Shown in pieces: positions 7,683 to 15,843 of a stretch of 52,321 nt of DNA (position 1 is the first letter of the stretch; every line of letters begins with the position of its first letter). Source of the stretch: Nostoc sp. GT001 (GTDB taxonomy: Bacteria; Cyanobacteriota; Cyanobacteriia; Cyanobacteriales; Nostocaceae); assembly GCF_030382115.1 (NCBI RefSeq), contig NZ_JAUDRJ010000003.1, positions 6,214,811 to 6,267,131 on the forward strand, written 5' to 3'. The notes beneath the pieces were generated by a model, which did not search any database, was not told the origin of the DNA, and saw nothing but the letters and a program-made list of their open reading frames with translations. Made by a program: the position numbers and the translations under genes.

Positions 7683-8819
7683 ATGAAATATTTTTATCGT
7701 CTTCTAATAAGCCTATCTGGGTGCTTAATATTTTTACTGGTGCATAGTGGCCTTGGTTTATTACCTAGTTTGGCAGCCGAAAAAGTTACCGTCAGGTACG
7801 GATTGTTTGAGCAATCGATTCCGGTGGCAGATATACGCAACTATGATGAGACACAAAAGGTTTCTGCCGATCTAAAATCTTTTCTAGATTACCTTAGCGC
7901 TAAAGAAAAACAGAAATTTCAAGAAGCCCTACAAGTGAAAATGTCGCTTGATATTGTGGCTTTAGATAAGCTGGTAAACACAGGAATGGGCAAACAAATT
8001 TTATCTTTTACTTCCCAAGCGATCGCTCGTCGCGATCAAGCCAGTATACAAGCACTACGATCTGCCCTGATCATCGGAGCAAAATCACCGGAAGGTTTAG
8101 GAATAACTAGCTTTCTAGAAGCCTATCCCAGTAATCAACTAGTTATTGATGTGTCAAAAATTAAGAAACTAGTCGGCATGGCGAATTCCTCTGCTAGTTC
8201 TGCTGATGCGCCGCCGAAAGATGACGTAACTTCTTCACCTTTAGGGAAAGTTGCCCTACAATATCAAACACTCGCCGCTCAAGATAAACAGTTCTCAGGT
8301 TGCTTATTTGGTGATTCTATTTCGGCTGGACTTGGTAATACCCTTGGGAGTGGTACTTTTAATTTTGGGTTAAATGGTCTGAGTACAATCTCATTAATAG
8401 AACAACTGAAAAGTTTAATTCCTACCAAGGTTAAATGCGAAAAAGCCATTATTGCCATAGGTGGAAATGATGCTTTGTATGGAATTAGTGATGAGTTATT
8501 TAGCAAAAATCTCCAAGAGGCGATCGCACTTATCCGTACAATGGGAACTAAAGAGATTTTTCTGATTCCGGCTTTTTATTCAACAGTGGCAGCAAGCTCA
8601 GATCCAAAAGTAGCAGCCCCACTTTCTAGAGTTGAACAAATTAATGTTCTGATTAATCAAGTTGCTGAAACAGAAAAAGTACCAGTTGCCGCAGCCGGAC
8701 TAGCACCATTATATGAAAATAATGTTTTGAAAGAAAATTTAACCAGTGATGGCGACCATTTGAATGCAGAGGGTCTGAAAATTTATCGGCAAGCATTATT
8801 ACAAATCCTGGGTAAGTAG
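7683..8819 (+). CDS. Exported DUF1400-SGNH/GDSL hydrolase fusion
   Basis: A 378-residue protein with a signal peptide (about 1-32, ending LPSLAAEKV). Next comes a DUF1400-like region (about 33-170; VTVRYGLFEQSIPVADIRNY), which in cyanobacteria usually precedes an alpha/beta hydrolase domain. Here it is followed by an SGNH esterase domain instead (about 205-375). The SGNH blocks are visible: LFGDSISAG (nucleophile Ser), the Gly of GLNGLS, IAIGGNDAL (Asn) and DGDHLN (Asp and His). The likely activity is ester hydrolysis, probably on a lipid or modified glycan outside the cytoplasmic membrane; the substrate is unknown. ATG at 7683 is preferred to the GTG just before it. The stop codon lies in a dispersed repeat end (8813-8850), so the C-terminus may have been set by a repeat. 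Confidence 0.85.
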   Translation: MKYFYRLLISLSGCLIFLLVHSGLGLLPSLAAEKVTVRYGLFEQSIPVADIRNYDETQKVSADLKSFLDYLSAKEKQKFQEALQVKMSLDIVALDKLVNTGMGKQILSFTSQAIARRDQASIQALRSALIIGAKSPEGLGITSFLEAYPSNQLVIDVSKIKKLVGMANSSASSADAPPKDDVTSSPLGKVALQYQTLAAQDKQFSGCLFGDSISAGLGNTLGSGTFNFGLNGLSTISLIEQLKSLIPTKVKCEKAIIAIGGNDALYGISDELFSKNLQEAIALIRTMGTKEIFLIPAFYSTVAASSDPKVAAPLSRVEQINVLINQVAETEKVPVAAAGLAPLYENNVLKENLTSDGDHLNAEGLKIYRQALLQILGK

Positions 8820-8850
8820 GTCAACCTAATTAAACATAAAATGCTCACTA
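8813..8850. repeat. Solitary end of the TTAAGTAG repeat family
   Basis: TAAGTAGGTCAACCTAATTA and the following AACATAAAATGCTCA match the left end of the element at 3612-3735 at most positions. No inverted partner follows nearby. The TAG of the preceding gene (8817-8819) is part of this repeat. Confidence 0.6.
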
Positions 8851-8856
8851 GATAGA

Positions 8857-8884
8857 TCCCCGATTTATTAAATAAGTCGGGGAA
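8857..8884 (+). terminator. Hairpin after the SGNH hydrolase gene
   Basis: TCCCCGA (8857-8863) pairs with TCGGGGA (8877-8883) around an A+T-rich loop. The same ATCCCCGACTT/AAGTCGGGGAT hairpin recurs at 16006-16034, so it is a dispersed hairpin that can act as a terminator; there is no long T run. Confidence 0.5.
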
Positions 8885-8893
8885 TTACGAATT

Positions 8894-9029
8894 ATATCAT
8901 GTCCGCTTGATTGCTTAATAAACCCGAAGAACCCCACCCCGCCAAAGCTGTGCTTTGTCTCCCCTCCCCGCAGGCGAGGGGGTTGGGGGTGGGGTTATTT
9001 GATTATGGGTAATTTGGCGGACATGATAT
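8894..9029. repeat. MITE-like element, family ATATCATGTCCGC (copy 1)
   Basis: The 13-bp end ATATCATGTCCGC (8894-8906) is repeated exactly, inverted, at 9017-9029. The 136-bp body includes AACCCC...CCACCCCGCC, a GCTGTGCTTTGTCTCCCC stretch and GGGGTTGGGGGTGGGGTT, so the inner part is also self-complementary. A second copy is at 27290-27436. The element sits in a TTACGAA heptamer tract (one unit to its left at 8885-8891, three to its right), which suggests insertion into an STRR. Confidence 0.8.
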
Positions 9030-9049
9030 TACGAATTACGAATTACGAA
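9029..9049. repeat. STRR heptamer tract (TTACGAA), three units
   Basis: TTACGAA occurs three times in direct succession at 9029-9049, with another unit at 8885-8891 on the far side of the MITE-like element. This continues almost to the 3' end of the YdcF gene. Confidence 0.8.
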
Positions 9050-9058
9050 TTATCACTG

Positions 9059-9748
9059 TTAGGCTTTCCAATTCAAAAAACGTGCATAAAGATAAGCTAT
9101 ACCTTCATCAAGAACCGTCCGCACACCTTCGCTAGAATTCCACCATTTGTTTGGATTATAATCTTGCGTTGTAGCAGCAATCACACCAACATTAATTTCA
9201 GGGGCAAGTATTTTTTTAAAAAGAAACCAACTCCTACGGGCATGAACGTCCAAGGAAAAAAGATTAATCGATTCTATTTTTAAATTTGAATTGGATAGCC
9301 AACGCTCAAATTCAGCAGCAGATGCATAACTACGATCCTTAACTACAAAAGGTGTCGGAACAGCTACTACTTTTTCTGCTTCTAAACCGAGTTTTATGAA
9401 AGTGTCAGCCGACACGTCTGCAAAGTTCTTGTATCCGGTAAGATAACTTCCTTTTCCTAATGTGCCTCCGGTAGTAATTATTTGATGATAAGAACCGTTT
9501 TTAAATTCAGTCAAAGCTTTTTCTATAGCGTAATCTGGTAGCCATCCTTCAACAACTAATACTTCTGCTGATTCGATCGGGGAAGTTACGGCGAGAAATG
9601 AGTGTACATGAGTAAAAAGGAAAAATATTAAATAAGCAATCAAAGCGATCGCAATCGCCCACCCTTGAGCCGTAAGTGTCCACATTTCTTGGCGTTTGAT
9701 TAGTTTGATTTTGGGAAATTTTTGACACCGACGATTTTTTATCCGCAT
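9059..9748 (-). CDS. YdcF/ElyC-type DUF218 membrane protein
   Basis: A 229-residue protein with one N-terminal membrane segment (about residues 30-52, WAIAIALIAYLIFFLFTHVH) and a DUF218 domain. The domain starts at AEVLVVEGWLPDYAIEKAL, followed by ITTGGTLGKGSYLTGY and later SYASAAEFERWL. The DUF218 family includes SanA and ElyC, envelope proteins linked to barrier function and lipid-carrier metabolism in E. coli; catalysis is not well defined. Its ATG overlaps the stop of the upstream DUF2301 gene by one base (TAATG), so the two are translationally coupled on the minus strand. Confidence 0.8.
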   Translation of the reverse strand: MRIKNRRCQKFPKIKLIKRQEMWTLTAQGWAIAIALIAYLIFFLFTHVHSFLAVTSPIESAEVLVVEGWLPDYAIEKALTEFKNGSYHQIITTGGTLGKGSYLTGYKNFADVSADTFIKLGLEAEKVVAVPTPFVVKDRSYASAAEFERWLSNSNLKIESINLFSLDVHARRSWFLFKKILAPEINVGVIAATTQDYNPNKWWNSSEGVRTVLDEGIAYLYARFLNWKA

Positions 9749-10404
9749 TAAACCTTAGTTAAACGTTGTTCTTTCAAGTAGGTAAACACAGACTTATCTC
9801 CAATATCAGCAGGAATTGCTTGGACTGTCTTGCGCAGAGCAAACACTAAAAATAATATCGCCCAAGTTCCTAATAAAATGCTTTCTCCTTGGGTTGGTAA
9901 AATTCCTACCAAATGTCCTAACAACAGTAGCGGTACAATTGGGGTTAATACTTTGGTTTCCAGGCGATTGAAGCAAAAAGCCTCTTTAAAATAAATACCT
10001 GTCAAAGCTACGAAGATAAAACCAACCCCAAATAAGGTAATTGGATGATTGTAAACAGCAAGAGCTAAAGGTTCACTACTAGTAATTGCCAGAATCACTG
10101 ATGCGATACTACCAATCGCCCAAAAAACTTGCAACGTTCGGTGCAGTGATGCCATATAGATATGGATGGTAAATAAACTTACACCAAGCGCGAGACTAAA
10201 ACAAGCATATAGAGGTGTCAGTAAAGTTACAACAGTTGGGTTATTGTTGAGTAAAATTAAGGCGCTGCCGATGGTAAAGCTCAGTGCTGCTAACATTAAC
10301 CCAGCGCGATAGATAATTACGCCAGTGCGATCGCTCTGAGTAATTGTAAATTCCCCAAACTGACCTTGATAAACTTCTGGTGCAGAGAGTGTTTGTGTAG
10401 TCAT
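9748..10404 (-). CDS. DUF2301 multi-pass membrane protein
   Basis: A 218-residue integral membrane protein with about six or seven predicted segments (for example YRAGLMLAALSFTIGSALIL, and TLLTPLYACFSLALGVSLFT). It is built like the cyanobacterial/plastid DUF2301 family, whose function is unknown. The polar N-terminus (MTTQTLSAPEVYQGQFGEFT) is short and cytoplasmic or lumenal. It is the first gene of a coupled pair with the YdcF-type gene; the promoter must lie right of 10404. No catalytic motif is visible, so a transport or structural role cannot be chosen. Confidence 0.7.
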   Translation of the reverse strand: MTTQTLSAPEVYQGQFGEFTITQSDRTGVIIYRAGLMLAALSFTIGSALILLNNNPTVVTLLTPLYACFSLALGVSLFTIHIYMASLHRTLQVFWAIGSIASVILAITSSEPLALAVYNHPITLFGVGFIFVALTGIYFKEAFCFNRLETKVLTPIVPLLLLGHLVGILPTQGESILLGTWAILFLVFALRKTVQAIPADIGDKSVFTYLKEQRLTKV

Positions 10405-10812
10405 AGCTAAGAATATAATTATGATTCTCTAGTAGAGTACAACAGGAAATTGCTCAAGGGTTACTTTTATTATTATGAGCAATATAGCGGTTATCAGTTG
10501 AGTGAGGTACAAGAACCCCACTCCCAACCCCCTCCCCGCTCTTCGAGAGGGGACTATGATGTACCTCATGTGATTAGTAAACGCTATAAAGCGAACTTCA
10601 TGTCACCATTCCTAAACTTACGTCTTTTAGCAGTTGCTTTCTAGAAATTTTTGTCGAATTGGCACTGCCTACGGTGAATGAAAATGCTTGTTTTTAAGTG
10701 GTGTGTAGTTGCCCATCCTCCTTTTTATATCTAGAATTTCCCCCTTTCTTTGACTTCCCTACAAATCAGTAACAGGCACTTTGCAGCCTGGTGATTTTTT
10801 ACTGTCTTAACT
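10405..10812. other. Intergenic region holding a MITE-like element
   Basis: A 408-bp stretch between two minus-strand genes. It holds the promoter of the DUF2301 operon on its left, a 106-bp inverted-repeat element at 10483-10588, and the 3' flank of the SAM hydroxide adenosyltransferase gene on its right. A 64-codon plus-strand frame across the element is repeat sequence, not a gene. Confidence 0.6.
10483..10588. repeat. MITE-like element, family TATAGCG...GAGGTAC
   Basis: The left 28 bp (10483-10510; begins TATAGCGGTTATCA, ends GAGGTAC) and the reverse complement of 10561-10588 (begins TATAGCGTTTACTAATCA, ends GAGGTAC) agree at most positions. The 50-bp centre is C-rich with a short CTCTTCGAGAG hairpin. 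A solitary end of the same family is at 15924-15951 and a related piece at 5962-6021. Confidence 0.7.
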
Positions 10813-11643
10813 TTAACAATATTCACTGGTCTGATTTTCTGAAAAAAACAAGACTTCTAGCACATCTTGTAAATTAATCTGTAATTGTGAGTGAGCATCT
10901 CCGCAATTAATGGCAATTTCTACCCAGCCGTGACTGCCAACTAAAGCTATTATCTCCCCCGCTTTGACTTCACTGTAAGTTTCACAGCCTGGTACACTCA
11001 ATCCGGCAACTTGCACATACCAACTTTTGCCTTGCACGTAACTGGCTGGAATGTTACTCACTAGGTTGCCAAAGTGGTCAATATATTGAATGCAACCCAC
11101 TACACTGGTGGTTGTCTGCTTGCAGTTGCCTATATCCAGGTTTACCAAACTTACTGGTTCGATTGCTTGTCCTAGCTGTTTGAGGGGGACACCACTAGCA
11201 AGATGAGTTGCCACTGGTGCAAAGATATCTCTACCGTGAAAAGTCTTGCTTGGTTGAGGAGTGCGCCAATAATTAAGATTTGTAAGTTCGACGGCTGCGA
11301 TTGCAGGACTTTGACTGAGTATCCCGCTGAATATACCATTATCTGGCCTGACCAAAAACCCTTGAGCAAATTCTACTGCGATCGCTCGTCGCTTGCTTCC
11401 CACTCCCGGATCTACTACTGCCAGATGCACTGTCCCAACTGGGAAATGAGCATAAGCATTCATCAAGCTAAACCTGGCTGCGGCGATATCTTGCGGCGGA
11501 ATTTGGTGCGTTAAGTCTACCACCGTCAGTCTAGGGTTGATTTGGGCTATGACTCCCTTCATTATGCTTACATAAACATCGCGATCGCCGAAATCGCTTA
11601 GTAATGTCACAAGGGGTTGTCGATCTATCTGGTTATTAGACAT
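10813..11643 (-). CDS. SAM hydroxide adenosyltransferase (DUF62 family)
   Basis: Members of this family hydrolyse S-adenosylmethionine to adenosine and methionine, using water where the related fluorinase and chlorinase use halide. The 276-residue protein shows the family signatures VTLLSDFGDRDVYVSIMKG, VDLTHQIPPQDI, HLAVVDPGVGSKRR and HGRDIFAPVA, and a C-terminal beta-barrel domain beginning near residue 180 (IQYIDHFGNLVSNIP). The Asp/Arg/His residues expected of the hydrolase type appear present, and there is no reason to call it a halogenase. ATG at 11643; the upstream region is shared with the divergent PirA-like gene. Physiological role in cyanobacteria is not established. Confidence 0.9.
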   Translation of the reverse strand: MSNNQIDRQPLVTLLSDFGDRDVYVSIMKGVIAQINPRLTVVDLTHQIPPQDIAAARFSLMNAYAHFPVGTVHLAVVDPGVGSKRRAIAVEFAQGFLVRPDNGIFSGILSQSPAIAAVELTNLNYWRTPQPSKTFHGRDIFAPVATHLASGVPLKQLGQAIEPVSLVNLDIGNCKQTTTSVVGCIQYIDHFGNLVSNIPASYVQGKSWYVQVAGLSVPGCETYSEVKAGEIIALVGSHGWVEIAINCGDAHSQLQINLQDVLEVLFFSENQTSEYC

Positions 11644-11677
11644 ATTTTGGTAGAATTATATAAAAAATATATTTTCT

Positions 11678-11691
11678 GTAGCAACAGCTAC
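11678..11691 (+). promoter_or_regulatory. NtcA-type operator GTA-N8-TAC
   Basis: GTAGCAACAGCTAC fits the NtcA consensus GTAN8TAC exactly and is partly palindromic (GTAGC/GCTAC). It lies 61 bp before the ATG of the PirA-like gene. A -10-like TACAAG begins 22 bp after it, which gives the spacing of a class II NtcA-activated promoter, although the hexamer is imperfect (TAN3T expected). The box is 34 bp from the start of the divergent minus-strand gene, which could also be affected. Confidence 0.7.
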
Positions 11692-11752
11692 AAAATATGT
11701 GTTATGTTAAGAATACAAGACATAAACTGAAAAATTAAAGCAGGTAATCACT

Positions 11753-11908
11753 ATGAGTCAAAATAGACTACAAAGTTTGAGCAAATCACGCGAAGCTCAC
11801 AGAGCCAATATTCAAAGAAGCCTAGAGCATCGGTTGGAAATAGCCAGAGCAAAAGGCGACGAACAGCTGATTCGTCAACTGGAAGCTGAAATGAGGTATT
11901 CCAGCTAA
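11753..11908 (+). CDS. pirA: PirA-like small protein (PII-interacting regulator of arginine synthesis)
   Basis: A 51-residue, highly charged helical protein, too short for a default gene search: it begins MSQNRLQSLSKSREAHRANI and ends LIRQLEAEMRYSS. PirA of Synechocystis (Ssr0692) is a 51-residue NtcA-controlled protein that binds PII and thereby regulates flux into arginine synthesis at N-acetylglutamate kinase. The length, charge pattern and the NtcA-type box at 11678-11691 support the same identity here. The call rests on my memory of the family and on context, not on an alignment. An AGG lies 7 nt before ATG 11753. A strong hairpin terminator follows, so the gene is a single-gene unit. 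Confidence 0.7.
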   Translation: MSQNRLQSLSKSREAHRANIQRSLEHRLEIARAKGDEQLIRQLEAEMRYSS

Positions 11909-11941
11909 ATCAAGTTTTCATTGTTCATAGTTTTGTTGTGT

Positions 11942-11966
11942 AACCCGCTACGGCGGGTTTTTTCTT
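11942..11966 (+). terminator. Rho-independent terminator with a UNCG-type tetraloop
   Basis: AACCCGC (11942-11948) pairs perfectly with GCGGGTT (11953-11959) around TACG, closed by C-G, i.e. the very stable cUACGg RNA tetraloop. TTTTTTTCTTTTT follows at once. It is the clearest intrinsic terminator in the window and ends the PirA-like transcript. Confidence 0.9.
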
Positions 11967-12046
11967 TTTAGATAAGGAGTTTCCTGGCAATTTCGCTCTG
12001 ACAGCGTTTTGCAATTAATTGAATTACCCCACTTCCTACTCCCTCC

Positions 12047-12775
12047 TCACGCTCCTGGCTCAACACCCAAGGCTCGTAACTGTGCTGCCAAGCGTTCAAC
12101 CCGTTGCAGGGCAATTTCTTTAGCTTCTCGCTCTTGTTCGGCTCGTTCTGCACCAGTAGGAATCACATTACCTTCAGTATCACACCACCGCAACCAAACA
12201 TCCCGCTTACCTTCATACGCACCTTCCCACAAACATAAACCTAACTCAACTTCAGTCAGCCATTGCTCGCTTGTAGGTATATATTGCCGCCCTCGCAACT
12301 CATACATTTGTAGAATTTCACCACCAAGTTGCTGAGTTGGGTCAAAGATAATGTAGTACATTACCCGCATCCTGGCATACTCTAATAATTTTCGCCCTGT
12401 TTCATTGCCTTCTCGATTGGAGACAATTTCAATTACTACCTCTGGCGGTTTGCCAAACTCCCAAAAGAAATAGGAGCGATGTTTTTTTTCCCACCAGTTT
12501 TCTGCTATCTGTACATCTAGGCTCAAAAATACATCTGGCACAATCGGCGGTTGCTTACCAGTGGTAAATAAACCCACATTGGCAGCAACGAGAAACCCTT
12601 GGGCATTACTTGGCCCGTTCCAAGAACTGTAAAGGGTTTCTGTTAGTAATCTTTGTTGTTTTTCTGATGGTAAATTATCCAAGGGTTCATCGTCTTCTGT
12701 CGCCAGAAGACTAACATCTGGTAAAAAATCTTCTGGTAAGAAGCCCGCGTCTGTCAAGGTAATAGATTCACTCAT
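12047..12775 (-). CDS. Uma2 family (DUF820) putative endonuclease
   Basis: Uma2 proteins share a restriction-endonuclease-like fold and are present in dozens of copies in Nostoc-type genomes; their function is unknown. The 242-residue protein has the typical acidic start, the proline-rich VVPDVFLSLDVQIAE-like region (positions near 75-85), and the core PPEVVIEIVSNREGNETGRK, where E-x-K-type residues (VVIEIVS...K) form the likely metal site, then YARMRVMYYIIFDP. A C-terminal coiled-coil tail (ERAEQEREAKEIALQRVERL) is also typical. I chose ATG 12775 (MSESITL) rather than 12838, since family members begin with such short leaders. No partner gene. Confidence 0.85.
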   Translation of the reverse strand: MSESITLTDAGFLPEDFLPDVSLLATEDDEPLDNLPSEKQQRLLTETLYSSWNGPSNAQGFLVAANVGLFTTGKQPPIVPDVFLSLDVQIAENWWEKKHRSYFFWEFGKPPEVVIEIVSNREGNETGRKLLEYARMRVMYYIIFDPTQQLGGEILQMYELRGRQYIPTSEQWLTEVELGLCLWEGAYEGKRDVWLRWCDTEGNVIPTGAERAEQEREAKEIALQRVERLAAQLRALGVEPGA

Positions 12776-12989
12776 AAGAAATACTGGAGATAGCAGCTTA
12801 ATTCTATTGTGGCAGCAGGGGAGCAGAGGAGAGTTCAAATACCAAGTTCTTTCCCCTCTGCCCCTCTGACTTCAAGCTTGTAAGAAATGCGGGTATAGCG
12901 ATCGCGATCGCACCCTTCGACCCTATTGAAGTCAGAGATTAAGGTAAAATTATAAGTAAAAGTATTAAGAATTTTAAAGAAAATAATCA

Positions 12990-14504
12990 ATGTCCAGGAT
13001 ACCTCTTGACAAAAGTAACTCTCGTGTAGTCGTTATCGGTGCCGGAATAGGTGGACTGACTGCTGGAGCATTATTAGCTCATAGAGGTTACAGTGTCTTA
13101 ATTTTAGATCAAGCCCTCGTACCAGGAGGCTGTGCTTCAACGTTTAAACGCCAGGTATTTACCTTTGATGTAGGAGCAACTCAGGTTGCAGGGTTGGAAC
13201 CAGGGGGAATCCACCACCGAATTTTCTCAGAATTGTCAATAGATTTGCCAGAAGCAACGCCTTGTGACCCTGCTTGTGCGGTGTATTTACCTGGGGAAAC
13301 CACACCCATCAACGTTTGGCGCGACCAAGAGAAATGGCAAGAAGAACGACAAAAACAGTTTCCTGGTAGCGAACCATTTTGGCAGTTGATGGCAACCTTA
13401 TTTGATGCTAGTTGGGAATTTCAAGGACGCGACCCGGTACTACCACCGCGTAATTTATGGGATTTGTGGCAGCTAACTCAGGCGGTGCGTCCGAGTACAT
13501 TAATTACCGTACCCTTCACCTTGTTTACGGTAGGAGATGCTTTACGGTTATGTGGATTGGGAAATGACCGACGACTGAGAACTTTTTTAGATTTGCAACT
13601 GAAGCTATACTCCCAGGTGGATGCAGACGAGACAGCATTACTTTACGCAGCCACAGCGTTGAGTGTATCCCAACTGCCCCAAGGATTGTTTCACCTCCAG
13701 GGAAGTATGCAAGTATTAAGCGATCGCTTGGTACAATCCTTAGAGAGAGATGGCGGCAAATTATTGATGCGCCACACAGTAGAAGAAATCAAAGTAGAAA
13801 ACGGTAAAGCTACTGCTGTAGTTATTAGAAATCAAAAAACTGGCGAAGTTTGGACAGAAGCCGCCGACCACATAGTTAGCAACGTCACCGTGCAAAATTT
13901 GGTGCAGTTGTTAGGAGAACAAGCGCCATCTGGTTATAAAAACCGGGTGGAAAAACTGCCCCAAGCATCGGGTGCTTTTGTGGTGTATTTGGGTGTAGAT
14001 ATCAGCGCGATTCCGCCTGGGTGTCCTCCACATCTCCAATTTCTCTACGATGTCAATGGCCCAATTGGCGAGAATAATTCCCTATTTGTTTCCGTCAGTC
14101 ATGCCGGAGATGGTCGCGCACCGGAGGGGAAAGCGACAATTATCGCTTCTTCGTTTGTCGATCCTACACAGTGGTGGCAGACTGATGATTATGAAGGACT
14201 AAAAGAAAAGTTTACCAAAGAAGCGATCGCTCGTCTTGCCCAATACTTTTATCTCAAACCAGAAACTATTATTTATCAAGAAGCGGCAACACCCCGTACC
14301 TTTGCCCATTTCACAGCCCGCGATCGCGGTATAGTTGGTGGTATTGGTCAAAGAATTCCTACCTTTGGCCCCTTTGGGTTCGCCAATCGGACTCCAATTC
14401 AGAATTTGTGGTTAGTTGGTGACTCCACCCATCCCGGCGAAGGTACTGCTGGGGTGAGTTATTCGGCGCTGACGGTAGTTAGGCAAATTGAAGCGCAAAT
14501 GTAG
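12990..14504 (+). CDS. crtD: C-3',4' desaturase CrtD (carotenoid biosynthesis)
   Basis: A 504-residue FAD-dependent desaturase/isomerase-type protein. The N-terminal dinucleotide-binding motif is VVVIGAGIGGLTAGALLAHR (about 14-33), followed by GGCASTFKRQVFTFDVGAT. The C-terminal FAD stretch is LWLVGDSTHPGEGTAGVSYS. CrtISO and CrtD are close relatives; the combination FDVGATQVAGLEPGGIHHRI and CDPACAVYLPGE fits the cyanobacterial CrtD group as I recall it, while CrtISO has FDVGASMIFGFG. CrtD introduces the 3',4' double bond on the way to myxol-type carotenoid glycosides. The gene stands alone and is followed by a hairpin at 14531-14585. The window also encodes two carotenoid-binding proteins (CTDH, HCP). 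Confidence 0.8.
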   Translation: MSRIPLDKSNSRVVVIGAGIGGLTAGALLAHRGYSVLILDQALVPGGCASTFKRQVFTFDVGATQVAGLEPGGIHHRIFSELSIDLPEATPCDPACAVYLPGETTPINVWRDQEKWQEERQKQFPGSEPFWQLMATLFDASWEFQGRDPVLPPRNLWDLWQLTQAVRPSTLITVPFTLFTVGDALRLCGLGNDRRLRTFLDLQLKLYSQVDADETALLYAATALSVSQLPQGLFHLQGSMQVLSDRLVQSLERDGGKLLMRHTVEEIKVENGKATAVVIRNQKTGEVWTEAADHIVSNVTVQNLVQLLGEQAPSGYKNRVEKLPQASGAFVVYLGVDISAIPPGCPPHLQFLYDVNGPIGENNSLFVSVSHAGDGRAPEGKATIIASSFVDPTQWWQTDDYEGLKEKFTKEAIARLAQYFYLKPETIIYQEAATPRTFAHFTARDRGIVGGIGQRIPTFGPFGFANRTPIQNLWLVGDSTHPGEGTAGVSYSALTVVRQIEAQM

Positions 14505-14530
14505 TATTTTGTAAAGTTAGTAATGAAGAG

Positions 14531-14585
14531 TTTGTAGTAAGGACTTTAGTGCTTAGAAAATAACCAATAAAGTCCCTACTACAAA
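14531..14585. terminator. Long hairpin downstream of crtD
   Basis: TTTGTAGTAAGGACTTTA (14531-14548) pairs with TAAAGTCCCTACTACAAA (14568-14585) with a single mismatch in 18 bp. It begins 26 bp after the crtD stop. Sequence of this type (GTAGTAGGGACTTTA) looks like a dispersed palindrome; it can serve as terminator and RNA 3'-end stabiliser. Confidence 0.65.
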
Positions 14586-14706
14586 ATTGTCTACAACTAT
14601 TTAGATAGAGCAGAAATTTTATTAAATACTATAAATCATACTTATAACCGATGCCAGACAGGACGCAAAACTGATGAAATAAGGTTAGTATTGCCAATTT
14701 TGAGTA

Positions 14707-15813
14707 ATGACAGACAGCGTTTTAATTCTTGGAGGAAGAGGGCGGATTGGTAGCAGTGTTGCCGAAGATATAGCTACCCATACGCAAGCAAAAATTACGA
14801 TTACTGGACGTTCTGCGGAGTTTGGGAAGGCTGTTAGCTTGTCTTCGGGGGGACAAGTGCAGTTTTTGATATTAGATTTGACAGAGATTGACAAGTTGCG
14901 AGATGCGATCGCAAACTCTAACTTAGTCATTCATTGTGCTGAGCCATTTCACTATCGAGATACTAATGTTCTCGAAACGTGTATTGCTGAAGGCGTTAAT
15001 TATCTAGATGTTAGCGACCACCGTTCTTATACAAGCAAGGCTCTGAATTATCATGAAAAAGCTGCTACTGCTGGCGTGACGGCAATTATTAATAGTGGCA
15101 TTTTTCCTGGTATTTCTAACAGCATGGTACGCCAGGGAGTTGAACAATTCGATCGACCAGAAAAGATCCATTTAAGTTATTTAGTTTCTGGTTCTGGTGG
15201 TGCTGGCATTACAGTGATGCGGACAACTTTTCTAGGGTTGCAGTATCCTTTTGAGGCTTGGATAGATGGAAAATGGGAAATAGTCAAACCTTACAGTGAA
15301 AGGGAAGTAGTTGAGTTTCCATCTCCTTATAGACGCAGCGGAGTTTACTGGTTTGATATGCCAGAAACCTTTACATTACCCCATGCATTCCCATCAGTGA
15401 AAACTGTAATTACCAAGTTTGGCTCTGTTCCAGATTTTTATAATCACTTAACTTGGATTGCGGCACACGTTTTTCCCAAGTGGTTAATGCAGCGTCGTTA
15501 CATGATTGAATTTCTATCTCATGTCAGCCATTCAATGACAGATGTCACTAATAATTTTAGTGGAATTGGAGTAGCAGTTCGTTCAGAAGTTACAGGTCAA
15601 AAGAATGGTGAGACAGCCGTTTATTGTTCAACTGTAGTACATGAAAATACAGCGCTGGCTTCTGGTTGCGGCACAGGTAGTATTGCTCAATTATTGCTAG
15701 AAGGTAAACTCAAGAAACCAGGAGTTTTTCCTGTAGAAGAAGTATTACCAACAAATTTATTTGTAGAGGTAATGCAAAACCGAGGAATTAAAATTAATCA
15801 CAGTTGGTCATAA
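14707..15813 (+). CDS. Saccharopine dehydrogenase-like NAD(P)-binding protein
   Basis: A 368-residue protein with an N-terminal Rossmann motif VLILGGRGRIGSSVAED (about 5-21) and the following pattern LDLTEIDKLRDAIANSNLVI, which are typical of saccharopine dehydrogenase-type oxidoreductases acting on an unknown substrate. The middle (GVTAIINSGIFPGISNSMVR) matches the family as well. A C-terminal region from about 170 on carries the substrate domain. True lysine-pathway activity is not expected in cyanobacteria, so the reaction is unknown. Start ATG 14707 is close to the preceding region without a clear ribosome binding site. The gene stands alone; a palindrome at 15844-15861 follows. Confidence 0.75.
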   Translation: MTDSVLILGGRGRIGSSVAEDIATHTQAKITITGRSAEFGKAVSLSSGGQVQFLILDLTEIDKLRDAIANSNLVIHCAEPFHYRDTNVLETCIAEGVNYLDVSDHRSYTSKALNYHEKAATAGVTAIINSGIFPGISNSMVRQGVEQFDRPEKIHLSYLVSGSGGAGITVMRTTFLGLQYPFEAWIDGKWEIVKPYSEREVVEFPSPYRRSGVYWFDMPETFTLPHAFPSVKTVITKFGSVPDFYNHLTWIAAHVFPKWLMQRRYMIEFLSHVSHSMTDVTNNFSGIGVAVRSEVTGQKNGETAVYCSTVVHENTALASGCGTGSIAQLLLEGKLKKPGVFPVEEVLPTNLFVEVMQNRGIKINHSWS

Positions 15814-15843
15814 GTGTCTATCCGATAATAAAGTCAAAATATC

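Noticed and set aside
10813..11643. Halogenase (fluorinase/chlorinase) identity
   Set aside because: The family signatures fit the hydroxide adenosyltransferase branch, which is far more widespread; nothing indicates halide use.
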